The position numbers and the translations under genes were made by a program. This document shows, piece by piece, positions 34,711 to 46,110 of a stretch of 64,000 nucleotides of DNA. Positions within the stretch are counted from its first letter, which is position 1. Each line of letters opens with the position of its first letter. The notes below the pieces were generated by a model. That model saw only the letters and a program-made list of their open reading frames with translations, did not search any database and was not told where the DNA came from. Location: positions 651,834 through 715,833 of the forward strand of contig NZ_BMTQ01000001.1 of assembly GCF_014649755.1 (NCBI RefSeq). The letters are read 5' to 3'. This DNA comes from Streptomyces litmocidini. Lineage in GTDB: Bacteria > Actinomycetota > Actinomycetes > Streptomycetales > Streptomycetaceae.

Positions 34711-35093
34711 TCGGGTGGACCTCCGAACGGCCCGGGGCGCGCCCGGGAGGGTGGGCGTGGCCTCTCCACCGGGCTGCCCACCGGTCTTCGGAAACCGAAC
34801 GGGCGGCAGGTGGATCCCCACCGGCCCCACCGACGTCTTCGAGGGTGCGAACGGCCTCCCACCCCCGGTTCGCCGCCAGTGCCCCGCCGGCTGCCACCGG
34901 TGCCTCCGGCGACGCCCCGACAGAAAGTGATCCAGATGAACCAGCTCCCAGCCCCGGACGCGAGCGGGACCCGGGAGACGCGGCGGCCGGGCCTCGTGGC
35001 CCCGGCGTCGCCGTCGACCTCCCGGTCCCCGCTTCCGGGTGGACGAGCGCGGGTGAACCGCCTGCCGGGGTTCGGATCGGTTGTGCGTACCTG
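34711..35093. other. Gene-poor stretch downstream of the IS remnant
   Basis: No plausible intact gene on either strand. It holds a short decayed SCO4848-like fragment (34923-34991) and the upstream region of the carboxypeptidase gene. Base composition and lack of codon bias suggest decayed DNA. Confidence 0.5.
34923..34991 (-). pseudogene. Second decayed fragment of the SCO4848-like gene (N-terminal half)
   Basis: Minus strand reads PGRRVSRVPLASGAGSWFIW then ITF, aligning with LSRRTSWFLLAFGAWSWMIW then ITF of the intact protein (14 of 23 identical), with similar DNA throughout. Homology stops after ITF. Confidence 0.65.
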
Positions 35094-35109
35094 TACGTTC
35101 TCGACCGTG
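35071..35109 (+). promoter_or_regulatory. Promoter of the D,D-carboxypeptidase gene, leaderless type
   Basis: TTCGGA (35071-35076), 17 bp, TACGTT (35094-35099); the expected start coincides with the GTG at 35107. No ribosome site precedes the GTG. Confidence 0.55.
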
Positions 35110-36423
35110 TCTGCTTCGAAGAAGACCGCTTGGGCGGTCGCCGCTGCCGTGCTCCTCCCGCTCGTCACCGCCGCGCCCGCGGCGCACGCGGACGGAAAGG
35201 ACGGGAAGGACAAGCAGCCCGAGCCTCCCGCCGTGATGTCCAGGGTCGGCGGTGCCCTGCTCGGCACGCCGGGGACGCAGGTGCGGCTCGGCCCCGGCGC
35301 TCCGGTGCTGCCGAAGGAGCTGTCCGGCCGCTCCTGGATCGTCGCGGACGCGGAGAGCGGACAGGTCCTCGCCGCGCACAACGCCCACTGGCGACTCGCC
35401 CCGGCCTCCACGCTCAAGATGCTCTTCGCGGACACCCTGCTGCCGAAGTTCGGCAACAAGACGCAGAACCACCTGGTCACCACCGCGGACCTGGCCGGGA
35501 TAGGGGACGGCTCCAGCCTGGTCGGCGTCAAGGAGAAGCAGACCTACAGCGTCCGCGACCTGTGGCTCGGGGTGTTCCTCCGCTCCGGCAACGACGCCGT
35601 GCACGTGCTGACCAGCATGAACGGCGGTCTCCAGCGGACCGTCCAGGACATGAACGCCCAGGCGGCCGAACTCCAGGCCCTCGACACCTACGTGGTCACC
35701 CCGGACGGTTACGACGCCCCCCGCCAGGTCTCCTCCGCGTACGACCTGACGCTCATCGCCCGCCACGGGATGCAGAACGCGGACTTCCGCGCGTACGCCG
35801 CCACGGCCCGCGCCTCCTTCCCCGGCGAGGCCAAGCCGGGCAAGAAGCGCGAGACCTTCGAGATCCAGAACACGAACCGGCTCCTCACCGGAGACAGCGG
35901 CGTCGCCCCGTACCAGGGCATCGCCGGGGTCAAGAACGGCAACACCACGCACGCGGGCGCCACCTTCACCGGGGTCGCCGAGCGCAACGGCAGGGTCCTG
36001 CTCGTCACCGTCATGAACCCCTCCTCGAAGGAGCAGCACGCGGTCTACCGGGAGGCCGCCCGGCTGCTCGACTGGGGCTTCGCCGCCTCCGGGAAGGTGA
36101 CGCCGGTGGGCGAACTGGTGCCGCCGCTCTCCGCCCGCACGGGGTCCCCCACCCCGGTGGACGCCACGGCTCCGGCGGGCGCCAAGGACGCCCCGCGGAA
36201 CCCGGTCCACGCGGCCGCGCCCGCCGTCGGGAGGACCGGCGGGGTGGGGATCGCGCTGGCCGTGGCGGGCTGTGTCCTCGTCCTCCTGGCCGCGGCCGGC
36301 TTCCTGGTCAACCGCCGCTGGCCGCTGGCCGGGGCGGCGGTCCGTCGGCGCCGTTCCCCGTCCCCGGAGGTGCCGCCGTCGGTGGACGGGACTCCGAAGG
36401 GCTCTGCCGAGGCGACTCCGTAG
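35107..36423 (+). CDS. D-alanyl-D-alanine carboxypeptidase (S11 family), membrane-anchored
   Basis: A 438-residue exported penicillin-binding protein that removes the terminal D-Ala of peptidoglycan stems. Signal peptide MSASKKTAWAVAAAVLLPLV...AHA (cleavage near 28). Catalytic SxxK is STLK (101-104), SxN is SGN (160-162), and the third motif reads KNG (276-278) rather than the usual KTG. A C-terminal membrane helix (IALAVAGCVLVLLAAAGFLV, about 379-398) and a basic tail anchor it. The GTG at 35107 is chosen because it begins a perfect signal peptide; upstream in-frame sequence lies in decayed DNA. The last 116 bp overlap the convergent BrkB gene. Confidence 0.9.
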   Translation: MSASKKTAWAVAAAVLLPLVTAAPAAHADGKDGKDKQPEPPAVMSRVGGALLGTPGTQVRLGPGAPVLPKELSGRSWIVADAESGQVLAAHNAHWRLAPASTLKMLFADTLLPKFGNKTQNHLVTTADLAGIGDGSSLVGVKEKQTYSVRDLWLGVFLRSGNDAVHVLTSMNGGLQRTVQDMNAQAAELQALDTYVVTPDGYDAPRQVSSAYDLTLIARHGMQNADFRAYAATARASFPGEAKPGKKRETFEIQNTNRLLTGDSGVAPYQGIAGVKNGNTTHAGATFTGVAERNGRVLLVTVMNPSSKEQHAVYREAARLLDWGFAASGKVTPVGELVPPLSARTGSPTPVDATAPAGAKDAPRNPVHAAAPAVGRTGGVGIALAVAGCVLVLLAAAGFLVNRRWPLAGAAVRRRRSPSPEVPPSVDGTPKGSAEATP

Positions 36424-37255
36424 CCGTCCAGGCCGCGCAGAACAGCAGCAGTTTCGCGGTGAAGTTGATCCAGAGGAGCAGGGCGACCGGAACGCCGAAC
36501 GCCCCGTACATCGACTTCGCCGCGACCTCCTTCATGTAGCCGCCGAGCAGCAGCTTCAGCAGCTCGAAGCCGACCGCGCCCATCAGTGCCGCCGTCACGA
36601 GGTCCCGGCGGTGCGGTTCGACGCCCGGCAGCAGCGTCAGCACGTACAGCAGGATGAGGAAGTCGGCGACGACGCCGACGAGGACGGCCGCCGCCTGGAG
36701 CAGGACGCCGCCCCACCCCCCGCCCGAGACGCCGAGCCGGTCGGCGCTCCAGCCGACGGCGGTGGAGCCGAGCCAGGACGCGGCGAGCGAACCGAGCGCG
36801 ACGCCGCCGAGTCCGAGCAGGATCAGCGCGTCCTTGCCCTTGAGCAGGATCGGGTTGCCCTCGACGGCGTCGAGCCCCCAGACCGCGCGCAGGCACTCCC
36901 GCATGGAGCCGATCCAGCTGATGCCGGTGACGAGCAGGACGGCGCCGGCGACGAGCCCGATCGTGCCGGCGTTGGCGACGAGTCCGCCGATGTCGAGCTG
37001 GTCGGAGATGCCGGGCACCTGGTCGCCGATCTTCTTCTCGATGGTGCCGAGCTGGTCGTCGGTGAGGAGCGCGGCGCCGATCGCGGCGGCGACCGTGATC
37101 AGGGGGAAGAGGGCGATGAAGGAGACGAAGGTGATCGCGGCGGCCAGCCGCGTCCAGTGCGCCGCGTCGAGGGTCTCGTACGCGTGCCAGCCGTGGGTCC
37201 GCATGAGGCGGGCGACCCACGGGCCGATGACGGGGAGTCTGGTCAGCCAGTCCAT
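36308..37255 (-). CDS. YihY/BrkB-family membrane protein
   Basis: A 315-residue integral membrane protein with about six helices (AAAITFVSFIALFPLITVAAAIGAAL; NAGTIGLVAGAVLLVTGISWIGSM; ALILLGLGGVALGSLAASWLGS; AAAVLVGVVADFLILLYVLTLLPGV; VTAALMGAVGFELLKLLLGGY; YGAFGVPVALLLWINFTAKLLLFCAAW). Conserved YihY elements such as SMRECLRAVWGL and GAFGVPVALLLWINF are present. Function is uncertain in the family. The disordered Pro/Ser/Gly C-terminus overlaps the carboxypeptidase gene on the other strand by 116 bp. Confidence 0.9.
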   Translation of the reverse strand: MDWLTRLPVIGPWVARLMRTHGWHAYETLDAAHWTRLAAAITFVSFIALFPLITVAAAIGAALLTDDQLGTIEKKIGDQVPGISDQLDIGGLVANAGTIGLVAGAVLLVTGISWIGSMRECLRAVWGLDAVEGNPILLKGKDALILLGLGGVALGSLAASWLGSTAVGWSADRLGVSGGGWGGVLLQAAAVLVGVVADFLILLYVLTLLPGVEPHRRDLVTAALMGAVGFELLKLLLGGYMKEVAAKSMYGAFGVPVALLLWINFTAKLLLFCAAWTATESPRQSPSESRPPTAAPPGTGNGADGPPPRPAASGG

Positions 37256-37478
37256 GTCGTACGTCTGCTCCTCGCGCCGTCGATCACTCGAGTTCCTCGG
37301 GTACGAGAATCCCCCGCCGGGGCGCGGGGACCCGCGACCGACATCCCGTACGGCGCGGCCGACGCCGGACCGCGAGGGTGCTTTCCCGGTGCGTCCCGCG
37401 GTCCTCTTCCTGCGTTCCTTCGGGCATCCGTTCCGACGAGCCGCTCCGCAATACCGGCATGAGAGCCATATCCGGCTA

Positions 37479-37494
37479 TACGGTCACCTCCATG
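37479..37494 (+). promoter_or_regulatory. -10-like element before the DprE1-like gene
   Basis: TACGGT (37479-37484) is 7 bp before the ATG at 37492, as for a leaderless transcript. Confidence 0.4.
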
Positions 37495-38880
37495 GCTGTC
37501 GAGACCCGCGTCCTGGACGAGGACTGCCGAGCGATCAGCGGCTGGGGCCGCACCGCCCCCACCCTCGCGCGCGTGCACCGGCCCCGCGGGCACGCCGAGG
37601 CCGTCGAGGCCGTCCTCGCCCCCGGCCGCCGGGGCCTCGTCGCCCGCGGCCTCGGCCGCGCGTGCGGCGACGCCGCGCAGAACGCCGGCGGCACCGTCCT
37701 CGACATGACCGGCTTCGACCGCGTCCTGGCCGTCGACACCGCCGCCGGGGTCGTCGCCTGCGAGGCGGGCGTCACCCTGCACCGGCTGATGGAGGCGCTG
37801 CTGCCGTTCGGCTGGTTCGTCCCCGTCGCCCCCGGCACCCGGTACATGACCGTCGGCGGCGCGATCGGCGCCGACGTCCACGGCGGGAACCACCCCGTCT
37901 CGGGTTCCTTCGGCCGGCACGTGACCGCGCTCGAACTCCTCACCGCCGACGGGCGGATCCGCACCGCACTGCCGGGGACCCCGCTCTTCGACGCCACCAC
38001 CGGAGGCCTGGGCCTGACCGGTGTGATCCTCTCGGCCACCCTGCGGCTGCTGCCCGTCGAGACCTCCCTGATGCGCGTGGACACCGAGCGCGTCCCCGAC
38101 CTCGACGCGCTGATGACCCGGCTCGCCGACGGCGACGGAGACGGCGAGTCGCGGCACCGGTACTCGACCGCCCGGATCGACCTGCTCGCCCGGGGCGCCG
38201 ACACCGGCCGCGCCGTCCTGACCCGCGGCGACCACGTGCCGTACGACGCGCTGCCCCGCCGCCACCGGGCCCGCCGCGAACCGTTGGACTTCCGGCCGGG
38301 GCGGCTGCCCGTACCGCCGCCGCGCGTCCCCGGCGTACCGCTCGGCCGCACGACCGTCGGGTTCCTCAACACGCTCTGGTACCGCGCGGCCCCCCGCGCC
38401 GCCACCGGCCGCCTCCGGTCGCTGCCGGCCTTCTTCCACCCCCTCGACGGCGTCCCCCACCGGAACCGGATCCACGGACCCGAGGGTTTCGTCCGGTACC
38501 GCTTCGTCGTCCCGTACGGGCAGGAGGACGCCCTCCGGCGGATCGTGCGGCGGATCGCGGACCGGGGCCTCCCCTGCTTCCCCGCCGTCCTGCACCGGCT
38601 CGGCGCGGGCGGCCCCGGCCCGCTCTCCTTCCCCCTCCCCGGCTGGTCCCTCGCCCTCGGCCTTCCCCTCGGGCAGCCCGGCCTCGGGCGCCTCCTCGAC
38701 GCGCTCGACGAGGAGGTCGCGGGCGCCGGCGGCCGGGTCGACCTCGCCGAGGACTCCCGGGTCCGGCCGGAGGCCCTGGCCGCGATGTACCCCCGGCTCG
38801 ACGAGTTCCGGGCGCTGCGCGCGGCGCTCGACCCCCGGTCCGTCCTCACCTCGGACCTCGCCCGCCGTCTCGGTCTCTAG
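37492..38880 (+). CDS. DprE1-like FAD-linked oxidoreductase with altered active site
   Basis: A 462-residue VAO-fold flavoprotein. The FAD domain is clear (VARGLGRACGDAAQNAGGTVLDMTGFDRVL; VAPGTRYMTVGGAIGADVHGGNH) and the C-terminus aligns with mycobacterial decaprenylphosphoryl-ribose oxidase (LSFPLPGW, AMYPRLDEF, SDLARRLGL). However, residues equivalent to M. tuberculosis Lys134, Trp230, Tyr314, Lys367, Cys387 and Lys418 are Gly132, Arg228, Phe315, His368, Ala388 and Glu420. So either the substrate or the chemistry differs. A DprE2-like reductase follows 53 bp downstream. ATG 37492 is preferred; an ATG at 37459 is possible. Confidence 0.85.
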   Translation: MAVETRVLDEDCRAISGWGRTAPTLARVHRPRGHAEAVEAVLAPGRRGLVARGLGRACGDAAQNAGGTVLDMTGFDRVLAVDTAAGVVACEAGVTLHRLMEALLPFGWFVPVAPGTRYMTVGGAIGADVHGGNHPVSGSFGRHVTALELLTADGRIRTALPGTPLFDATTGGLGLTGVILSATLRLLPVETSLMRVDTERVPDLDALMTRLADGDGDGESRHRYSTARIDLLARGADTGRAVLTRGDHVPYDALPRRHRARREPLDFRPGRLPVPPPRVPGVPLGRTTVGFLNTLWYRAAPRAATGRLRSLPAFFHPLDGVPHRNRIHGPEGFVRYRFVVPYGQEDALRRIVRRIADRGLPCFPAVLHRLGAGGPGPLSFPLPGWSLALGLPLGQPGLGRLLDALDEEVAGAGGRVDLAEDSRVRPEALAAMYPRLDEFRALRAALDPRSVLTSDLARRLGL

Positions 38881-38933
38881 AGCCCCCGGAACCCCTGGAG
38901 CCTCCAGGACCTCCCGGACTTCAAGGAGTTCAC

Positions 38934-39689
38934 GTGAAGGACGCCTTCGGTGCCCCGCAGTCGCTGCTCGTCCTCGGCGGCACCTCCGAGATCGGGCTCG
39001 CCACCGCCCGCCGGCTGATCGCACGCCGCACCCGCGTGGTCCGGCTGGCCGGCCGCCCCTCCCCCGCGCTCACGGCCGCCGCGGACTCGCTGCGCGCGCT
39101 GGGGGCGGACGTGCGCACCGTGCCCTTCGACGCGCTCGACACCGCGTCGCACGAGGAACGGCTCGGGAAGGTCTTCGCCGAGGGGGACGTCGACATGGTG
39201 CTGCTCGCCTTCGGGGTCTTCGGCGACCAAGCGCGCGACGAGTCGGACCCGGTCGCCGCCGCCCGGGTGGCGCAGACCAACTACACGGGCGCCGTCTCGG
39301 CCGGTCTGGTGTGCGCGGGCGCGCTCCAGGCACAGGGGCACGGTTCGCTGGTGGTGCTCTCGTCGGTGGCGGGCGAGCGGGCGCGCCGCGCCGACTTCAT
39401 CTACGGCTCGTCGAAGGCGGGGCTCGACGCCTTCGCGCAGGGCCTGGGGGACGCGATGCACGGCACGGGCGTGCACGTCATGGTCGTACGGCCCGGGTCC
39501 GTGCGCTCGAAGGCGACGGCCGGGCTCGCGGAGGAGCCGCTCGCGACCACCCCGGAGGCGGTCGCGGGCGCGATCGAGCTGGGGTTGCGGCGACGCTCGG
39601 AGACGGTGTGGGTGCCGGGCTCGCTGCAGATGGTGATGGCGGCGGTACGTCACGTGCCGCGGCCGCTGTTCCGGCGCCTGCCGGTGTGA
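38934..39689 (+). CDS. DprE2-like short-chain dehydrogenase
   Basis: A 251-residue SDR. NAD(P)-binding LVLGGTSEIGLATARRLI near the N-terminus, VLLAFGVFGD (NNAG-like) near 85, catalytic Ser in VVLSSVAGERARR near 139 and YxxxK in DFIYGSSKAGLDAF near 155. GTSEIG and the tail pattern resemble the decaprenylphospho-2-keto-pentose reductase DprE2, which acts after DprE1 to make polyprenyl-phosphoryl arabinose. The GTG has AAGGAG 8 bp upstream. Co-transcription with the DprE1-like gene is likely. There is no known arabinan in Streptomyces walls, so the product is unclear. Confidence 0.87.
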   Translation: MKDAFGAPQSLLVLGGTSEIGLATARRLIARRTRVVRLAGRPSPALTAAADSLRALGADVRTVPFDALDTASHEERLGKVFAEGDVDMVLLAFGVFGDQARDESDPVAAARVAQTNYTGAVSAGLVCAGALQAQGHGSLVVLSSVAGERARRADFIYGSSKAGLDAFAQGLGDAMHGTGVHVMVVRPGSVRSKATAGLAEEPLATTPEAVAGAIELGLRRRSETVWVPGSLQMVMAAVRHVPRPLFRRLPV

Positions 39690-39782
39690 CGCACGGTTCC
39701 GGGCAGTGGGTGCCGGGGCGCCGTGCGGTTCCGGGCGGCCAGTGCCGGGTGCCGGACGGCTCCAGGGCGCCTGACCGGCGGA

Positions 39783-40373
39783 TCAGGCCGTCGGCGTCGG
39801 GGTGTCGACCGGGCTGCCGCCCTGGGCGGGGACGGCGGCGATCGGGCGGCCGCTGCCGAACTCGTAGTCGTACAGCTTCCGCCAGACCCCGTCCGGGCCC
39901 TGCTCGTACAGCGCGAAGGAGCGGCAGGTCCAGGCCGCCTCGTACCCCGCGAGCTCCTCGAACGCCCGGTCCATCCCCTCCTCGGAGATGCCGTGCGCCA
40001 CGGTGACGTGCGGGTGGTACGGGAACTGGAGCTCGCGCACCAGCGGCCCGGCCTCGTCGCGGATCCGGTGCTGGAGGCGGTGGCAGGCGGCGACGCCCTC
40101 CTCCAGCTTCACGTAGACGACCGGGGAGAGCGGGCGGAAGGTCCCGGTGCCCGCGAGGCGCACGGGGAACGGCTGGTGCTCGGCGGCGACGCCCGCGAGG
40201 TGGGCCTCGATCTCCGGCAGCCGCTCCTCGGCGACCTCGGTCGGCGGGACCAGGGTGACGTGCGTGGGGATGCCGTGCGCGGCCGGGTCCCCGAAGCCGG
40301 CGCGCCGCTCCTGGAGCAGGCTGCCGTAGGGCTCCGGGACCGCGATCGAAACGCCGAGCGTTACGGTCCCCAC
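39783..40373 (-). CDS. 2'-5' RNA ligase/cyclic phosphodiesterase-family protein
   Basis: A 196-residue two-H phosphoesterase: the H-x-T pair is THVTLVPP (about residue 37) and HPHVTVAHG (about 119). Members hydrolyse 2',3'- or 1'',2''-cyclic phosphates or ligate RNA. It follows trpS on the same strand after 91 bp, so co-transcription is possible and a role in tRNA or RNA end chemistry is conceivable. The length is normal. Start ATG at 40373. Confidence 0.87.
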   Translation of the reverse strand: MGTVTLGVSIAVPEPYGSLLQERRAGFGDPAAHGIPTHVTLVPPTEVAEERLPEIEAHLAGVAAEHQPFPVRLAGTGTFRPLSPVVYVKLEEGVAACHRLQHRIRDEAGPLVRELQFPYHPHVTVAHGISEEGMDRAFEELAGYEAAWTCRSFALYEQGPDGVWRKLYDYEFGSGRPIAAVPAQGGSPVDTPTPTA

Positions 40374-40464
40374 GTCGTTCTCCTCCGTCGTCCGTCGACA
40401 TGTGTGCGGATGGTGCAGCGCCAGTGTGCGGCCTGCACCACCCTTTCGGCCAGGGTCCTCGGTC

Positions 40465-44410
<3,946 letters not shown>

Positions 44411-44414
44411 CCCG

Positions 44415-44449
44415 CCGCCCGCCGGGACGGGCCCGCGCCCGGCGGGCGG
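44415..44449. terminator. Bidirectional terminator after rocD
   Basis: 12-bp stem CCGCCCGCCGGG/CCCGGCGGGCGG with an 11-nt loop, between convergent rocD (stop 44410) and the ATP-grasp gene (stop 44498). Confidence 0.8.
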
Positions 44450-44497
44450 TGCCCCTTCCGCCACCCCCGTGCGGGCACTCGTCCCGGCGGGTGGGGG

Positions 44498-45682
44498 CTA
44501 CAGGATCACGTGCGGGAGGAAGCGGGCGTACTCGTCGGTGACGAGGCCCGTCGACTCCCGGATCCCCAGCCCCGCCGCCTCGTCCTCGACGACCCACGCC
44601 CCCAGCACCACCCGGTTGCCGTCGAAGTCGGGCAGGGGGGCCAGTTCCTGGTAGCAGCAGGCCTCCCCGTCCCGTACGAAGGGTTCCGTACCGGCCTCGT
44701 GCAGGGTGACGCCCGCGCCCTCGCGGCCGAGGAGCGGCTTGGCGACCCAGCCGGTGGTGGAGGCGAGTTCGCGCGGCCCGTCGAGGTAGGCGGGCAGCAG
44801 GTGGGGATGGCCGGGGTTCAGCTCCCACAGGATCGCGAGGAGCGCCTTGTTGGAGAGCAGCATCTTCCAGGCGGGTTCGATCCAGCAGGTCGTACCGGTG
44901 CCGCCGCCGTTGTCGAGGGTGTCGAGGACGTGCGGGCCGAAGCGGTCGGTGGTCAGCCATTCCCACGGGTAGAGCTTGAAGCAGCTGCGGATGAAGCGGA
45001 GCCGGTCGTCCACGAAGCGGCGCGAGAGCCGGTCCCAGCCGATCCGTTCGACGGAGAGCGCCTCGGTGTCGAGACCGGCCTGTTGGGCGGTCTCGCGCAG
45101 GTACGCGACCGTCATCAGGTCCTCGCCGAGTTCGTCGCCGTCGGAGTGGACGAAGTGGACGGGGCCGGGCGGGAGGAGGTGGGCCTGGCGCTTCCAGGCG
45201 TCGACGAGCCGTTCGTGGAGGGAGTTCCACTGGTCGGCGCCGGGGAATCGTTCCTCCATCCAGAACCACTGGGGGCTCGCCGCCTCCACCAGGGAGGTGG
45301 GGGTGTCGGCGTTGTACTCCAGCATCTTGGCCGGGCCCGTGCCGTCGTAGCGGAGGTCGAAGCGTCCGTACAGGGAGGGGAGTTCGGCGCGCCGGCGCCA
45401 CGACTCGGCGACCAGGCCCGCCAGCTTCGGGTCGGTGATCCCGAGCTCGGCGAAGCGGTCGTGCTCGACGATGTGCGCGGCCGCCCCCAGGCACAGCGCG
45501 TGCAGTTCCTCGACGACCTCCTCCAGCGCCTCGACCTCGGGCAGCGAGAAGGAGTAGTACGCGCTCTCGTCCCAGTAGGGGCGCAGCGAGCCGTCCGGGT
45601 AGCGGGTCAGGGGGTAGACGAGACCCTGCTCCTCGACGGTCCGCTGCCAGCCCGGCCGGGGCTCGACGGTGCGGCGTTCCAT
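44498..45682 (-). CDS. Glutathionylspermidine synthase-like ATP-grasp protein
   Basis: A 394-residue protein of the preATP-grasp/GSP_synth family (PF03738): YPDGSLRPYWDESAYYSFSLPEVEALE near residue 28, LYGRFDLRYDGTGPAKMLEYNADTPTSLVEA near 104-134, ASPQWFWMEERFPGADQWNSLHERL, and late GWVAKPLLGREGAGVTLHE (ATP-binding) near 315. E. coli YgiC/YjfC belong here; they do not make glutathionylspermidine and their role is unclear. The gene follows a small lipoprotein gene by 18 bp, mirroring YgiB-YgiC. Confidence 0.87.
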   Translation of the reverse strand: MERRTVEPRPGWQRTVEEQGLVYPLTRYPDGSLRPYWDESAYYSFSLPEVEALEEVVEELHALCLGAAAHIVEHDRFAELGITDPKLAGLVAESWRRRAELPSLYGRFDLRYDGTGPAKMLEYNADTPTSLVEAASPQWFWMEERFPGADQWNSLHERLVDAWKRQAHLLPPGPVHFVHSDGDELGEDLMTVAYLRETAQQAGLDTEALSVERIGWDRLSRRFVDDRLRFIRSCFKLYPWEWLTTDRFGPHVLDTLDNGGGTGTTCWIEPAWKMLLSNKALLAILWELNPGHPHLLPAYLDGPRELASTTGWVAKPLLGREGAGVTLHEAGTEPFVRDGEACCYQELAPLPDFDGNRVVLGAWVVEDEAAGLGIRESTGLVTDEYARFLPHVIL

Positions 45683-45700
45683 GGTGCGCGCCCGCCCGTC

Positions 45701-45997
45701 TCAGCCGCCGCCGGTGCCGGAGCAGCCGAAGCCTCCGGTGTCGACGGCGGTCTTGTCGAAGCTGCCTCCGCTGACGCGCTTGTCGCGGACGGATCCGCCG
45801 TAGTAGTACGCGCCCCGGGTGGTGGTGCCGTTGTCGTCGTCGCTTCCGCCGCCGCTCTCGCACCGGTAGCTGGGCAGTTCCTCCCGGGTCAGCGGGTCCA
45901 CGCACCGCCGGTCCGGCTCCGAACCGCACGCGGTGATCGTCGCCGCGAGCACGCCCATCCCGCCGAGCACCACCGTGCTCGACCTCAGCCTGCGCAT
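45701..45997 (-). CDS. Small lipoprotein paired with the ATP-grasp gene
   Basis: A 98-residue lipoprotein: MRRLRSSTVVLGGMGVLAAT then lipobox ITAC (Cys near 24). The mature part is short and Gly/Ser/Asp-rich with three further Cys (DRRCVDPL, SYRCESG, GGFGCSG) and a TRGAYYYGGSVRDKRVSGGSFDKT stretch. The late TRG-type Gly/Arg pattern recalls the E. coli YgiB tail, but identity is low. It starts the two-gene operon with the ATP-grasp protein. The ATG at 45997 is chosen because it begins a proper signal peptide. Confidence 0.8.
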   Translation of the reverse strand: MRRLRSSTVVLGGMGVLAATITACGSEPDRRCVDPLTREELPSYRCESGGGSDDDNGTTTRGAYYYGGSVRDKRVSGGSFDKTAVDTGGFGCSGTGGG

Positions 45998-46095
45998 GTC
46001 CCGTCGCCTCCCCTTCGCCGTCGCGACCCCGCCGCGAACCCGTCGCGACCGTCGCGACCGCACAGTGTAGGCCGGGGTTTTCCGGCCGCACGCCC

Positions 46096-46110
46096 TAGAG
46101 TCGTTTCGTG
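46096..46110 (+). promoter_or_regulatory. -10 element for leaderless DMT transporter mRNA
   Basis: TAGAGT (46096-46101) lies 6 bp before the GTG at 46108; no ribosome site is present. Confidence 0.45.

Noticed and set aside
34334..34897. A 187-codon minus-strand frame as an intact gene
   Set aside because: Only its middle resembles a transposase, with an internal deletion, and the ends look random; treated as an IS remnant.
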